Source of the DNA: an uncultured Variovorax sp.
GTDB taxonomy: Bacteria > Pseudomonadota > Gammaproteobacteria > Burkholderiales > Burkholderiaceae
Assembly (NCBI GenBank): GCA_946478645.1
Contig: CAMLCW010000041.1
Location: 1-21,685, forward strand
Direction of reading: 5' to 3'
DNA: 21,685 bases
A program made the translations under genes and the position numbers. Shown in pieces: positions 7,386 to 14,646 of the stretch. How positions within the stretch are numbered: the first letter of the stretch is position 1; every line of letters starts with the position of its first letter. A model generated the notes under the pieces. The model was not told the origin of the DNA. It searched no databases and worked only from the letters and a program-made list of their open reading frames with translations.

Positions 7386-8444
7386 TCAGGCCGCCCTGAA
7401 GCGGTAGATGCCGTCTTCGCCGAGCTCGCGCCGCACCTGGCCCGCAAACCACAGCAGGTGCAGGTGCGCGACCGTCTCGCCCATCGCGAAGGTCATCTGG
7501 TGCAGATCGAGCGCGCGCTTGAACAGGATCGGCAGGCCCTCGGCGGCCGTCAGCGGCCCCGCGGTGCAGGCCTCGAGCAGCTCGGCCAGGCGGTCGCGGT
7601 GGTGCTCCTGCAGCTGGTCGACGCGGCGATGGATGCCCGTGAAGGGCTTGCCGTGCGAAGGCAAGCCGAGCGTGTCGGCCGGCAGCGCCTTGAACTTGTC
7701 GATGCTGTCGAGAAAGAGCCGCAGCGAGTTGGCCTCGGGCTCGCCCGCGTGCACGCTCACGTTGGTCGAGATGCGCGGCAGCATCATGTCGCCGCCGAGC
7801 AGCAGCTTCAGTTCGTCGCAGTAGAGCGCGATGTGCTCGGGCGCGTGGCCGTAGCCGCTGATGCAGCGCCAGGCATGGCCGTCGATCATGACGGTGTCGC
7901 CGTCCATCATGCGCACGAAGCGGTCGGGCACCGCAGGCACCATGTTCGCGTAGTAGCTGGTGCGCGCGCGGATCTTGGCCATGGCCTCGGGGTCGCTGAG
8001 GCCGTGCGAGGCAAAGAAGCGCGCGGCCGCCTCGCCGCCCGCGAGCGTGTCGCCGGTGCTGGTGAGCACGCGCGCCACGTGGTAGTCGGTCGAGCTGATC
8101 CACAACGGCGCATTCCAGCGCGCGCAGAGCCAGTCGGCCAGGCCGATGTGGTCGGGATGCATGTGCGTGACGATCACGCGCAGGATCGGCAGGCCCTGCA
8201 GCTGGGTCTCGAAGACCTGTTCCCATTGGGCGCGCGCTTCGTCGTGCGCGATGCAGCAGTCGACCACGGTCCAGCCCTCGACGCCGCCGATGCTGTCGCG
8301 CAGCAGCCAGAGGTTGATGTGGTCGAGCGCGAACGGCAGTCGCATGCGGATCCATCGCACGCCCGGCGCGACTTCCAGTGCTTCGCCGGGGGCGGGCAGG
8401 GTGTCGCCCAGGGGGTAGTGGAGTTCGCGTTCGAGGAGGTTCAT
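7386..8444 (-). CDS. MBL-fold metallo-hydrolase
   Basis: A 352-residue metallo-beta-lactamase-fold enzyme. The metal motif is HMHPDH (94-99), with further ligands at H200 (GYGHAPEH), D219 (GGDM) and H264 (LPSHGKPF), so a complete dinuclear site is present. The C-terminal 80 residues, with HRDRLAELLEA and AHLHLLWFAGQVRREL, resemble the winged-helix-like tail of LACTB2/RNase-Z-type thioesterase relatives. I infer a hydrolase acting on a thioester or similar small molecule. It is transcribed away from a LiuR-like MerR gene and shares with it a 20-bp palindrome seven bases upstream of its start. No Shine-Dalgarno sequence lies before the ATG (8444-8442), so initiation may be leaderless or weak. 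A role in acyl-CoA or branched-chain amino acid metabolism is suggested by context only. Confidence 0.9.
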   Translation of the reverse strand: MNLLERELHYPLGDTLPAPGEALEVAPGVRWIRMRLPFALDHINLWLLRDSIGGVEGWTVVDCCIAHDEARAQWEQVFETQLQGLPILRVIVTHMHPDHIGLADWLCARWNAPLWISSTDYHVARVLTSTGDTLAGGEAAARFFASHGLSDPEAMAKIRARTSYYANMVPAVPDRFVRMMDGDTVMIDGHAWRCISGYGHAPEHIALYCDELKLLLGGDMMLPRISTNVSVHAGEPEANSLRLFLDSIDKFKALPADTLGLPSHGKPFTGIHRRVDQLQEHHRDRLAELLEACTAGPLTAAEGLPILFKRALDLHQMTFAMGETVAHLHLLWFAGQVRRELGEDGIYRFRAA

Positions 8445-8451
8445 GTAAGAT

Positions 8452-8471
8452 TGACGTTTACGTAAACGTCA
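8452..8471. promoter_or_regulatory. Perfect 20-bp palindrome, candidate operator for the LiuR-like MerR regulator
   Basis: TGACGTTTACGTAAACGTCA reads identically on both strands. It lies between the divergent MBL hydrolase and MerR genes, seven bases from the hydrolase start codon. It resembles the ACGTAAACGT-type sites described for LiuR, the MerR-family regulator of leucine/isovalerate use in proteobacteria. A minus-strand -10-like TACAAT at 8492-8487 would put the palindrome just downstream of the transcription start of the hydrolase gene, which suits repression. I saw no second copy in the window. Confidence 0.75.
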
Positions 8472-8564
8472 TGGGTTGATGGCAACATTGTAGAGACGCT
8501 GGTGCAAACCTGCTGTCGCCGCCGCAACGCCCTTGCCGACGCGTTTCACCCGTACTTTTCGCCC

Positions 8565-8963
8565 ATGTCCGCGCAGACCTTCACCATCAGCCAGCTTGCG
8601 AAGGAGTTCGACCTCACGACGCGTGCCATCCGCTTTTACGAGGACATGGGCCTGCTCACGCCGGAACGCTCGGGCATGCAGCGCATCTACACGGCGCGCG
8701 ACCGGGCCCGGCTCACGCTCACGCTGCGCGCGAAGCGCCTCGGCCTGAGCCTGACCGAGGCGAAAGAGATTCTCGACATGTACGACAGCCCGCGCGACAC
8801 CGCGGCGCAGCTGCAGAAGTTCCTGGGCGTTCTCGGCGCGCACCGCGCGCAGCTCGAGGCGCAGCTCGTCGAACTGCAAGCCAACCTGGCCGAGGTGCGC
8901 GAGCAGGAGAAAAAAGGCCGCGCGGCCCTGGCCCGTGCACAGAAAGCCGCCAGGCCGGCCTGA
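8565..8963 (+). CDS. liuR: MerR-family transcriptional regulator, LiuR-like
   Basis: A 132-residue DNA-binding regulator. Residues 5-40 form the MerR winged-helix motif (FTISQLAKEFDLTTRAIRFY, then EDMGLLTPERSG), followed by RIYTARDRARLTLTLRAKRLG and a C-terminal coiled coil (about 85-125) for dimerisation. The block EAKEILDMYDSPRD is typical of the LiuR subgroup, which controls leucine and isovalerate catabolism. I chose ATG 8565 because the MerR domain begins right after it; an in-frame GTG at 8502 would add a non-conserved tail. It diverges from the MBL hydrolase and is 51 bases upstream of the carbonic anhydrase gene. The palindrome at 8452-8471 is the probable site for self-regulation. 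The effector ligand cannot be read from the sequence; the LiuR name is by family resemblance. Confidence 0.85.
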   Translation: MSAQTFTISQLAKEFDLTTRAIRFYEDMGLLTPERSGMQRIYTARDRARLTLTLRAKRLGLSLTEAKEILDMYDSPRDTAAQLQKFLGVLGAHRAQLEAQLVELQANLAEVREQEKKGRAALARAQKAARPA

Positions 8964-9001
8964 AGTGCCGGCCTCGACCTTCCACTCAACCCCGACTCAT
9001 C

Positions 9002-9007
9002 GACAAT
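9002..9007 (+). promoter_or_regulatory. Candidate -10 element (GACAAT) for a leaderless carbonic anhydrase transcript
   Basis: GACAAT ends seven bases before the ATG at 9015 and no Shine-Dalgarno sequence fits in between. Transcription would start at or next to the A of the start codon. A good -35 hexamer is not evident, so confidence is modest. Confidence 0.35.
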
Positions 9008-9014
9008 CACCGCC

Positions 9015-9758
9015 ATGACCGAAACCCTCGACGACCTCTTCGCCCACAACCGTGCCTGGTCCGCTCAGATGGAACGCGACCGGCCCGGCTTCTTCTCCGG
9101 CCTGGTGAAGCAGCAGACGCCGCGCTACATGTGGATCGGCTGTTCCGACAGCCGCGTGCCCGCCAACCAGATCACCGGCCTCGAGCCCGGCGAGGTGTTC
9201 GTGCACCGCAACGTCGCGAACATCGTGGTGCACTCCGACCTCAATGCGCTCTCGGCGATCCAGTTCGCGGTCGAGCACCTGAAAGTGAAGCACATCATGG
9301 TGGTGGGCCACTACGGCTGCGCCGGCGTGGCGGCCGCGCTCAGCGGCAAGCGCATCGGTCTGGCCGACAACTGGATCCGCCACATCCAGGACGTGCGCGA
9401 CCGGCACCACGTGATGCTCGACAGCCTGCCCGAAGCGGTGCGCGCCGATGCCTTGTGCGAACTCAACGTGGCCGAGCAGGTGGTCAACGTGGCGGTGAGC
9501 ACCGTCATGGTCGATGCCTGGAGCCGCGACCAGCAGGTCACGATCCATGGCTGGTCCTTTGGCGTGCACGACGGCCTGCTGCAGGACCTGGGCCTGAGCG
9601 TGGACGGTGCCAAGCCGCTCGACGCGATTTACAAGGCCGCGGTGCAGCGCATCCGCTTCAAGTGGAGCGCGCCGCCCGAGGCCACGCCGCTGCCGCGCGC
9701 CGCCGTGGCCGCCGGCGAAGAAGCCGGCCAGGGCGCGGCACCCGCAAGCGCCGGCTGA
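9015..9758 (+). CDS. can: Beta-class carbonic anhydrase
   Basis: A 247-residue cytoplasmic enzyme for reversible hydration of CO2 to bicarbonate. Zinc ligands are C43, H99 and C102, in [10 protein letters not shown] (43-52) and GHYGCAGV (98-105); the D45-R47 dyad of the active site is present. The rest of the beta fold is recognisable ([31 protein letters not shown]). The last 25 or so residues are an Ala/Pro-rich tail that is probably disordered. The gene follows the LiuR-like regulator by 51 bases and precedes aceK by only four bases, so it is co-transcribed with aceK. Bicarbonate from this enzyme could feed biotin-dependent carboxylases such as methylcrotonyl-CoA carboxylase, which would fit the regulator, but those genes are not in the window. 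Confidence 0.95.
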   Translation: MTETLDDLFAHNRAWSAQMERDRPGFFSGLVKQQTPRYMWIGCSDSRVPANQITGLEPGEVFVHRNVANIVVHSDLNALSAIQFAVEHLKVKHIMVVGHYGCAGVAAALSGKRIGLADNWIRHIQDVRDRHHVMLDSLPEAVRADALCELNVAEQVVNVAVSTVMVDAWSRDQQVTIHGWSFGVHDGLLQDLGLSVDGAKPLDAIYKAAVQRIRFKWSAPPEATPLPRAAVAAGEEAGQGAAPASAG

Positions 9759-9762
9759 ACGC

Positions 9763-11583
9763 ATGTTCCCGCAGCGCCTCGATTCTCCGCTGGCCTATGA
9801 CATCGCCAAGGCGATGATCGACGGCTTCAATCGCCACTACACGCTGTTTCGCGCCGAGTCGGCGCGCGCCAAGCACCGGTTCGAAACAGCCGACTGGCAT
9901 GGCCAGCAGCGCGCCCAGCGCGAGCGCATCGAGTTCTACGACCTGCGGGTGAACGAGGCGGTGGCCCGCCTCGAGAAGGAGTTCAAGGCCGGCGAACAGC
10001 CGATGGAGGTGTGGCACCAGGTCAAGCTGCACTTCATCGGCCTTCTGGTCGACCACCACCAGCCCGAGCTGGCCGAGAGCTTCTTCAATTCGGTGACCAC
10101 GAAGATCCTGCACCGCGCCTACTTCCAGAACGACTTCATCTTCGTGCGTCCGGCGATCAGCACCGAATACATCGAGCCGCGCGGCGCGCCCACCTACCGG
10201 CCCTACTACCCGAGCGACGAGACGCTGGCCGACACCATCGAGCAGATGCTCGACGACTATGCGCTGCAGGGCAGCTTCGCCGACAAGCGGCGCGACGCCG
10301 AGCGCGTGGCCGGCGCCATGATGGGGCGCTTCGACCAGGTGAAGCTGCGTGCCAATTTCCAGCTGCAGGTGCTCTCGGGCCTGTTCTATCGCAACAAGGG
10401 CGCCTACGTGGTCGGCAAGATCATGAACGGCTTCACCGAGCTGCCGTTCGCGCTGCCGATCCTGCATGACAGCCGGGGCCGCTTCTACGTCGATGCGGTG
10501 CTGTTCGGCGAGGACGACCTGCAGATGCTCTTCAGCTTTGCGCGCGCGTACTTCATGGTCGACATGGAAGTGCCCTCGGCCTGCGTGCAGTTCCTGCGTT
10601 CGCTGATGCCGCGCAAGCCGCGCGCCGAGATCTACAACGCGCTCGGCCTCGCCAAGCAGGGCAAGACGCTGTTCTACCGCGACTTCCTCTCGCACCTGAA
10701 CTATTCGAGCGACCGCTTCCGCATCGCGCCCGGCATCAAGGGCATGGTCATGCTGGTGTTCGACCTGCCTTCCTTCCCCTTCGTGTTCAAGGTCATCAAG
10801 GACTTCTATCCGCCGCAGAAGGACACCACGCGCGAGCAGATCAAGGGCAAGTACCTGCTGGTGAAGCAGCACGACCGCGTCGGGCGCATGGCCGACACGC
10901 TGGAGTACAGCGACGTGGGCTTTCCGCTCGACCGCTTCGAGCCCGAGCTGATCGAGGAGATCCAGAAATTCGCGCCGAGCCAGCTCGAGATCGGCGACCG
11001 CGACGGCAACGGGGAGATGGAACTGGTGCTCAAGCACGTCTACATCGAGCGCCGCATGATCCCGCTCAACATCTACCTGCAGGAGGCCTTCGACACGCTC
11101 GCCAACCCCGAAAGCCCGGCGCAGGCGCGGCGCGCCCAGGATCAGCTCGAGCATGCGGTGGTCGAGTACGGCAACGCCATCAAGGACATGGTCGCCGCCA
11201 ACATCTTTCCCGGCGACATGCTGTGGAAGAACTTCGGCGTCACGCGCGGCGGCAAGGTCGTGTTCTACGACTACGACGAGATCGAATACATCACCGACTG
11301 CAAGTTCCGCAAGGTGCCGCCGCCGCGCAACGAGGAAGACGAGATGAGCGGCGAGGTCTGGTATTCGGTGGGCCCGAAGGACGTGTTCCCCGAGACCTTC
11401 GGCCCCTTTCTGCTCGGCAACGACGCCGTGCGCGAGGCCTTCATGGCGCACCATGCCGACCTGCTCGATGCCGCCTTCTGGCAGCACCACAAGGAGCGCA
11501 TCGAGGCCGGGCAGATGCTCGACGTGTTTCCGTACGAAGAGTCGCAGCGCTTCCCGCACGAGGGGCATGCGACGCATTTTTGA
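9763..11583 (+). CDS. aceK: Isocitrate dehydrogenase kinase/phosphatase
   Basis: A 606-residue bifunctional enzyme that phosphorylates and dephosphorylates isocitrate dehydrogenase, sending carbon to the glyoxylate bypass during growth on acetate, fatty acids or leucine. The length is close to the E. coli protein (578). The N-terminal regulatory half is recognisable ([22 protein letters not shown]). The kinase half has the ATP-binding segment [17 protein letters not shown], the catalytic stretch [18 protein letters not shown], and [13 protein letters not shown] carrying the metal-binding acids. I chose ATG 9763, four bases after the carbonic anhydrase stop; the open frame upstream of it overlaps that gene. 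aceK often sits next to aceA/aceB in enterobacteria; here it is separate, as is usual in Burkholderiales. A large inverted repeat follows the stop. Confidence 0.97.
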   Translation: MFPQRLDSPLAYDIAKAMIDGFNRHYTLFRAESARAKHRFETADWHGQQRAQRERIEFYDLRVNEAVARLEKEFKAGEQPMEVWHQVKLHFIGLLVDHHQPELAESFFNSVTTKILHRAYFQNDFIFVRPAISTEYIEPRGAPTYRPYYPSDETLADTIEQMLDDYALQGSFADKRRDAERVAGAMMGRFDQVKLRANFQLQVLSGLFYRNKGAYVVGKIMNGFTELPFALPILHDSRGRFYVDAVLFGEDDLQMLFSFARAYFMVDMEVPSACVQFLRSLMPRKPRAEIYNALGLAKQGKTLFYRDFLSHLNYSSDRFRIAPGIKGMVMLVFDLPSFPFVFKVIKDFYPPQKDTTREQIKGKYLLVKQHDRVGRMADTLEYSDVGFPLDRFEPELIEEIQKFAPSQLEIGDRDGNGEMELVLKHVYIERRMIPLNIYLQEAFDTLANPESPAQARRAQDQLEHAVVEYGNAIKDMVAANIFPGDMLWKNFGVTRGGKVVFYDYDEIEYITDCKFRKVPPPRNEEDEMSGEVWYSVGPKDVFPETFGPFLLGNDAVREAFMAHHADLLDAAFWQHHKERIEAGQMLDVFPYEESQRFPHEGHATHF

Positions 11584-11595
11584 AAATACCAACAG

Positions 11596-11718
11596 CCGGA
11601 CGCAGAGGACGCGGAGGTTTCGCAAAGAGCGCAAAAGAAAACCGAAATAATTTTGAATGTCTTCTTTCGCGTCCTTCGCGGAACCTTCGCGTCCTCTGCG
11701 TCCGGAAGTCCGTTTTTT
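11596..11718. repeat. Large imperfect inverted repeat ending in a T tract; REP/MITE-like or terminator
   Basis: The left arm at 11596-11640 and right arm at 11662-11705 are reverse complements over about 45 bases with a handful of differences. Both outer ends carry CCGGACGCAGAGGACGCG or its complement. Several differences would become G-U pairs in RNA. The loop is AT-rich. GTCCG at 11708-11712 can also pair with the left arm and is followed by six T's (11713-11718), so it could end aceK transcription. The GCAGAGGACGC-type unit is a common dispersed intergenic motif in many bacterial genomes. It lies 12 bases after the aceK stop and 25 before the thiolase start. Confidence 0.8.
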
Positions 11719-11743
11719 CTCTATCACTCCAAGGAGACCTGAA

Positions 11744-12931
11744 ATGTCCGAATCCATCGTCATCGTCGGCGCCGCCCGCACGCCCATGGGCAGTTTCCAG
11801 GGCGACTTCTCTTCGCTCGCAGCGCACGACCTCGGTGGCGCTGCCATCAAGGCCGCCGTGGCGCGCGCCGGCATTGCGCCCGACAGCGTCGGCGAAGTGC
11901 TGTTCGGCAATTGCCTCATGGCGGGCCAGGGCCAGGCGCCGGCGCGCCAGGCGGCCTACAAGGGCGGGCTGCCCGACAGCGCGGGCGCGGTCACGCTCAG
12001 CAAGATGTGCGGCTCGGCCATGAAGGCGGCCATGCTCGCGCACGACCTGCTGCTCGCGGGCACGCACGAGGTGATGGTGGCGGGCGGCATGGAAAGCATG
12101 ACCAACGCGCCGTACCTCATGCTCAAGGGCCGCGGCGGCTACCGCATGGGCCACGACCGCATCTTCGACCACATGATGCTCGACGGCCTCGAGGACGCCT
12201 ACCAGCCTGGCCGCTCCATGGGCACCTTCGGCGAGGACTGCGCGGCCAAGTACAAGTTCACGCGCGAGCAGCAGGATGCCTTCGCCATCGCCAGCGTGGA
12301 GCGCGCTAAGGCCGCCACCGAATCCGGCGCATTCAAGGACGAGATCGCGCCCGTCACCGTGAAGGGCCGCGGCGGCGACACCGTGATCTCGATCGACGAA
12401 GGCCCGGGCAAGGTCAAGCTCGACAAGATCCCCACCCTCAAGCCCGCGTTCAAGAAAGAGAACGGCACCATCACCGCCGCCTCGAGTTCGTCGATCAACG
12501 ACGGCGCCGCGGCGCTCGTCATGATGACCGAGTCGCACGCGAAGAAGATCGGCGCCAGGCCGATCGCGCGCATCGTGGGCCATGCGACGCATGCGCAGCA
12601 GCCCGAATGGTTCTCGACCGCACCGGTCGGCGCCGTCGCCAAGCTGTTCAAGAAGACCGGCTGGGCCGTCAAGGACGTCGACCTGTGGGAAGTGAACGAG
12701 GCCTTCGCGGTGGTGCCGATGGCGCTGATGCATGAGCTCGACGTGTCGCACGAGATCGTCAACGTGCACGGCGGCGCCTGCGCGCTCGGCCACCCGATCG
12801 GCGCGAGCGGCGCACGCATCATGGTCACGCTGCTGCATGCGCTCAAGGCGCGCGGCAAGAAGCGCGGCGTGGCGACGCTGTGCATCGGCGGCGGGGAAGG
12901 CACGGCGGTGGCACTCGAATTGCTCAGCTAA
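11744..12931 (+). CDS. Acetyl-CoA C-acetyltransferase (thiolase)
   Basis: A 395-residue thiolase of the biosynthetic/acetoacetyl-CoA type, condensing two acetyl-CoA or cleaving acetoacetyl-CoA. The catalytic residues are visible: nucleophilic C89 (KMCGSAMK), H350 in the HGGACALGHPIGASGAR block, and C380 (LCIGGGEG). NEAFA precedes them at the usual place, and the length fits the family. Start ATG 11744 has a good AAGGAG at 11731-11736. Because a terminator-like inverted repeat separates it from aceK, it may have its own promoter. Near a LiuR-like regulator it could complete leucine degradation (acetoacetyl-CoA to acetyl-CoA) or serve polyhydroxybutyrate synthesis; the sequence does not decide between these, and no phaC or phaB is nearby. 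Confidence 0.94.
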   Translation: MSESIVIVGAARTPMGSFQGDFSSLAAHDLGGAAIKAAVARAGIAPDSVGEVLFGNCLMAGQGQAPARQAAYKGGLPDSAGAVTLSKMCGSAMKAAMLAHDLLLAGTHEVMVAGGMESMTNAPYLMLKGRGGYRMGHDRIFDHMMLDGLEDAYQPGRSMGTFGEDCAAKYKFTREQQDAFAIASVERAKAATESGAFKDEIAPVTVKGRGGDTVISIDEGPGKVKLDKIPTLKPAFKKENGTITAASSSSINDGAAALVMMTESHAKKIGARPIARIVGHATHAQQPEWFSTAPVGAVAKLFKKTGWAVKDVDLWEVNEAFAVVPMALMHELDVSHEIVNVHGGACALGHPIGASGARIMVTLLHALKARGKKRGVATLCIGGGEGTAVALELLS

Positions 12932-13058
12932 TTGACAACTGCAATTTATTGGCAAATTCGATCATTTAATTAATCAACATTTCTCCCTTTCCGGCTGCTA
13001 ACATCCGAGCCGTCCGAGCGCGTTAAAGCGACGCGGATCGTGATTCAGGGAGAGAAAA
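12932..13058 (+). promoter_or_regulatory. AT-rich leader with probable promoter for the membrane-protein pair
   Basis: This 127-base gap after the thiolase stop is strikingly AT-rich in its first 60 bases, in contrast to everything around it. It holds a perfect -35 hexamer TTGACA (12932-12937) and -10-like sequences such as TTTAAT (12965-12970) and TAACAT (12998-13003), but none sits at 17 bases from that TTGACA, so I cannot name one promoter. GGGAG at 13048-13052 is a good Shine-Dalgarno sequence for the ATG at 13059. Confidence 0.45.
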
Positions 13059-13685
13059 ATGATCAGGCCCAAAGGGCCCGGAGGCAGCACTCCGGGCCTG
13101 CACGGTGAATATAAAAAAGACGCTTCGCCCGAAGGCATCCCGCTATTTCGACGTCGATTTATTCCGCAATTGATATCGTTGCTTTGCGTATTGATTGTTG
13201 CGGGATGGTTTGCGCTTTCGCATCGTGGTGCCTGGACTTCGAGAGACGACGAACTGCTTGTACAGTTTGCGGAAATCGGCCGAGCCGGAACCGCCGTCTT
13301 GTGCGATCCGTCCGCACTGAAGCAAAAGCTGAAGCTTCAGACACGCGACACCGACAGTCTGAATGCGGGCGCAAGCGTTGCCGAATTCCTTTCTACGGAC
13401 GCGTCGATCGGCGGGAGCTTCCTGCGAACGGAGAAACTCGGTGCAACCGTCTGCCGTCTGCAGCTGAGGTTTATCGATCGCCCCATCTGCGACGTGCGCT
13501 CTGCACGCGTCGAGCGTTTGCTGGGGAGCCGCCTGCAACTCAGGCCGGCGATGATCGGACGATCCGGCTATTACGACCATGGACATGCATTTTCGGGCCC
13601 TGGCGCGGAGCGATCGCTCATCGGCTGGTGGGTGTCCGACAGCGGATGCTCGTCGCATGTCGAACTTGTCGGGACGTCGAACTAG
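13059..13685 (+). CDS. Unrecognised single-pass membrane protein with a four-cysteine outer domain
   Basis: A 208-residue protein I do not recognise. Residues 1-33 are polar and end in RRR (31-33), residues 34-53 are a hydrophobic membrane helix, and the remaining 155 residues should face the periplasm by the positive-inside rule. The outer part has cysteines at 82, 132, 144 and 197, enough for two disulfides. It has no signal-peptidase site, pilin motif or catalytic motif that I can see. Codon use is clearly less GC-biased than in the flanking genes. The start is supported by GGGAG six bases before ATG 13059. A 10-bp hairpin falls within codons 6-14. The next gene begins at the base following its TAG, so the two proteins are probably made together. 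Confidence 0.8.
   Translation: MIRPKGPGGSTPGLHGEYKKDASPEGIPLFRRRFIPQLISLLCVLIVAGWFALSHRGAWTSRDDELLVQFAEIGRAGTAVLCDPSALKQKLKLQTRDTDSLNAGASVAEFLSTDASIGGSFLRTEKLGATVCRLQLRFIDRPICDVRSARVERLLGSRLQLRPAMIGRSGYYDHGHAFSGPGAERSLIGWWVSDSGCSSHVELVGTSN
13066..13099 (+). promoter_or_regulatory. Two mutually exclusive hairpins at the start of the membrane-protein gene
   Basis: GGCCC (13066-13070) can pair with GGGCC (13074-13078) across AAA. Alternatively GGGCCCGGAG (13074-13083) pairs with CTCCGGGCCT (13090-13099) over a six-base loop, giving a 10-bp stem with one G-U pair. Both lie within the first 14 codons, where strong structure can slow initiation. A regulatory role is inference. Confidence 0.4.
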
Positions 13686-14564
13686 GTGCCCGGATCCCGT
13701 TCTGCGTTGCCTCATTGGCCCACGTGGGTCGGCGCGGCCATTCTGGTTGGGGCATGTCTGCTGCTCGTCTACGAAGTGACGCGGGAGTATTTTCCGCGCT
13801 TTGATCTGCCTGCCTTTGATGCCGCAAAAGCGCAGCAACTTGATTCGGAGCGACGCGCAACGCTCGAAAGGGAGTTGTTTTCCGAGTTGCCGCTATGGAA
13901 TCGGGAGAGCGGCCGGTATCGCGGACCCTCGCCCGGCGAAATGCGCGAAGATCGATGGCGCGCGATGGCCGGCGAAGGGCTCGAACTGGCGCACATCGCA
14001 CTGCAGGTGCTCCAGCCCGAAAGAGGCAGTATCCATCCCTTGACGGGGCCGATGGCTCGGCTGGAGGAACTGGCGAAGACTGGCGACACGGGCGCGATGT
14101 GCCTCATGACCGCGCTGGTCGACCAGGCGCAGGACAAGGCAACGGAGGCCGATCGGGCGCAGGCGCGGCGATGGCTGAAGGAGGGCGCGCAAAGGGGCCA
14201 TCCCGAGTGCAGCCTGCAACTGGGCCGCCGCTTGATTTTGGGCCTCGACGGACATGCGCCTGATCTCGAACAAGGCATTTCCCTGGAGTTCAGGGCGCGC
14301 CAGAAGGGCTACGCCCATGATCTGAATGGGCTCATCACGTACTTCCAGCGCCGTTGGTCGCGCTCGCATTCGGAGTTGACGCGACTGTATTGTTGGCTGT
14401 CCGTCGATACGCAATCCCGCGCGACCCATCGGCCGCGGCGGATGCTGGAGAACCTGCGCCGAGAAGCACGGCGAGAAGATGCCGCTGCGCTGCTTATGTT
14501 GGCCGATGAACTGGAACGGACCGACTTCTCCATGAAGGATTGCGTCGACATGGGTTTCGACTGA
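13686..14564 (+). CDS. Membrane-anchored protein with Sel1/TPR-like repeats, function unknown
   Basis: A 292-residue protein starting at GTG 13686, directly after the TAG of the upstream gene with no spacer. Residues 13-29 (WVGAAILVGACLLLVYE region) form one membrane helix near the N-terminus. The long remainder is helical and charged. Residues about 125-182 (GDTGAMCLMTALV, then ARRWLKEGAQRGHPECSLQLGRRL) match the Sel1-type pattern of W-x-x-x-A-x-x-G-x-x-x-x-x-x-L-G, a protein-interaction solenoid. I see no catalytic motif. Lacking its own clear Shine-Dalgarno sequence, it probably depends on translational re-initiation from the upstream gene. The pair may form one inner-membrane complex. Base composition is less GC-rich than in neighbouring genes, which hints at transfer. 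Bacteriocin or effector immunity is one possible role, without direct support. Confidence 0.8.
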   Translation: MPGSRSALPHWPTWVGAAILVGACLLLVYEVTREYFPRFDLPAFDAAKAQQLDSERRATLERELFSELPLWNRESGRYRGPSPGEMREDRWRAMAGEGLELAHIALQVLQPERGSIHPLTGPMARLEELAKTGDTGAMCLMTALVDQAQDKATEADRAQARRWLKEGAQRGHPECSLQLGRRLILGLDGHAPDLEQGISLEFRARQKGYAHDLNGLITYFQRRWSRSHSELTRLYCWLSVDTQSRATHRPRRMLENLRREARREDAAALLMLADELERTDFSMKDCVDMGFD

Positions 14565-14605
14565 ACCCTCGCAGGTCTGGGTGTTTGCGGCGTTCGCCCG
14601 GTACC

Positions 14606-14611
14606 TAGAAT
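14606..14611 (+). promoter_or_regulatory. Candidate -10 element (TAGAAT) for the M20 peptidase gene
   Basis: TAGAAT matches the sigma-70 -10 consensus at five of six positions and lies 35 bases before the chosen start. The -35 region (GTTTGC at 14583-14588, 17-base spacer) is weak. Confidence 0.4.
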
Positions 14612-14646
14612 GGCAACATTGTTCTTGATTGGAGATGTTGCTCATC

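Noticed and set aside
9658..11919. A 753-codon open frame on the minus strand opposite aceK
   Set aside because: It is an antisense shadow of aceK produced by high-GC codon bias; the translation is low-complexity His/Asp/Val/Glu-rich with no family features.
8479..14622. The 13-mer ATGGCAACATTGT occurs both upstream of the MerR gene and upstream of the M20 peptidase gene
   Set aside because: A few chance 13-base matches are expected in 21.7 kb, and the contexts differ, so I do not call it a shared regulatory site.
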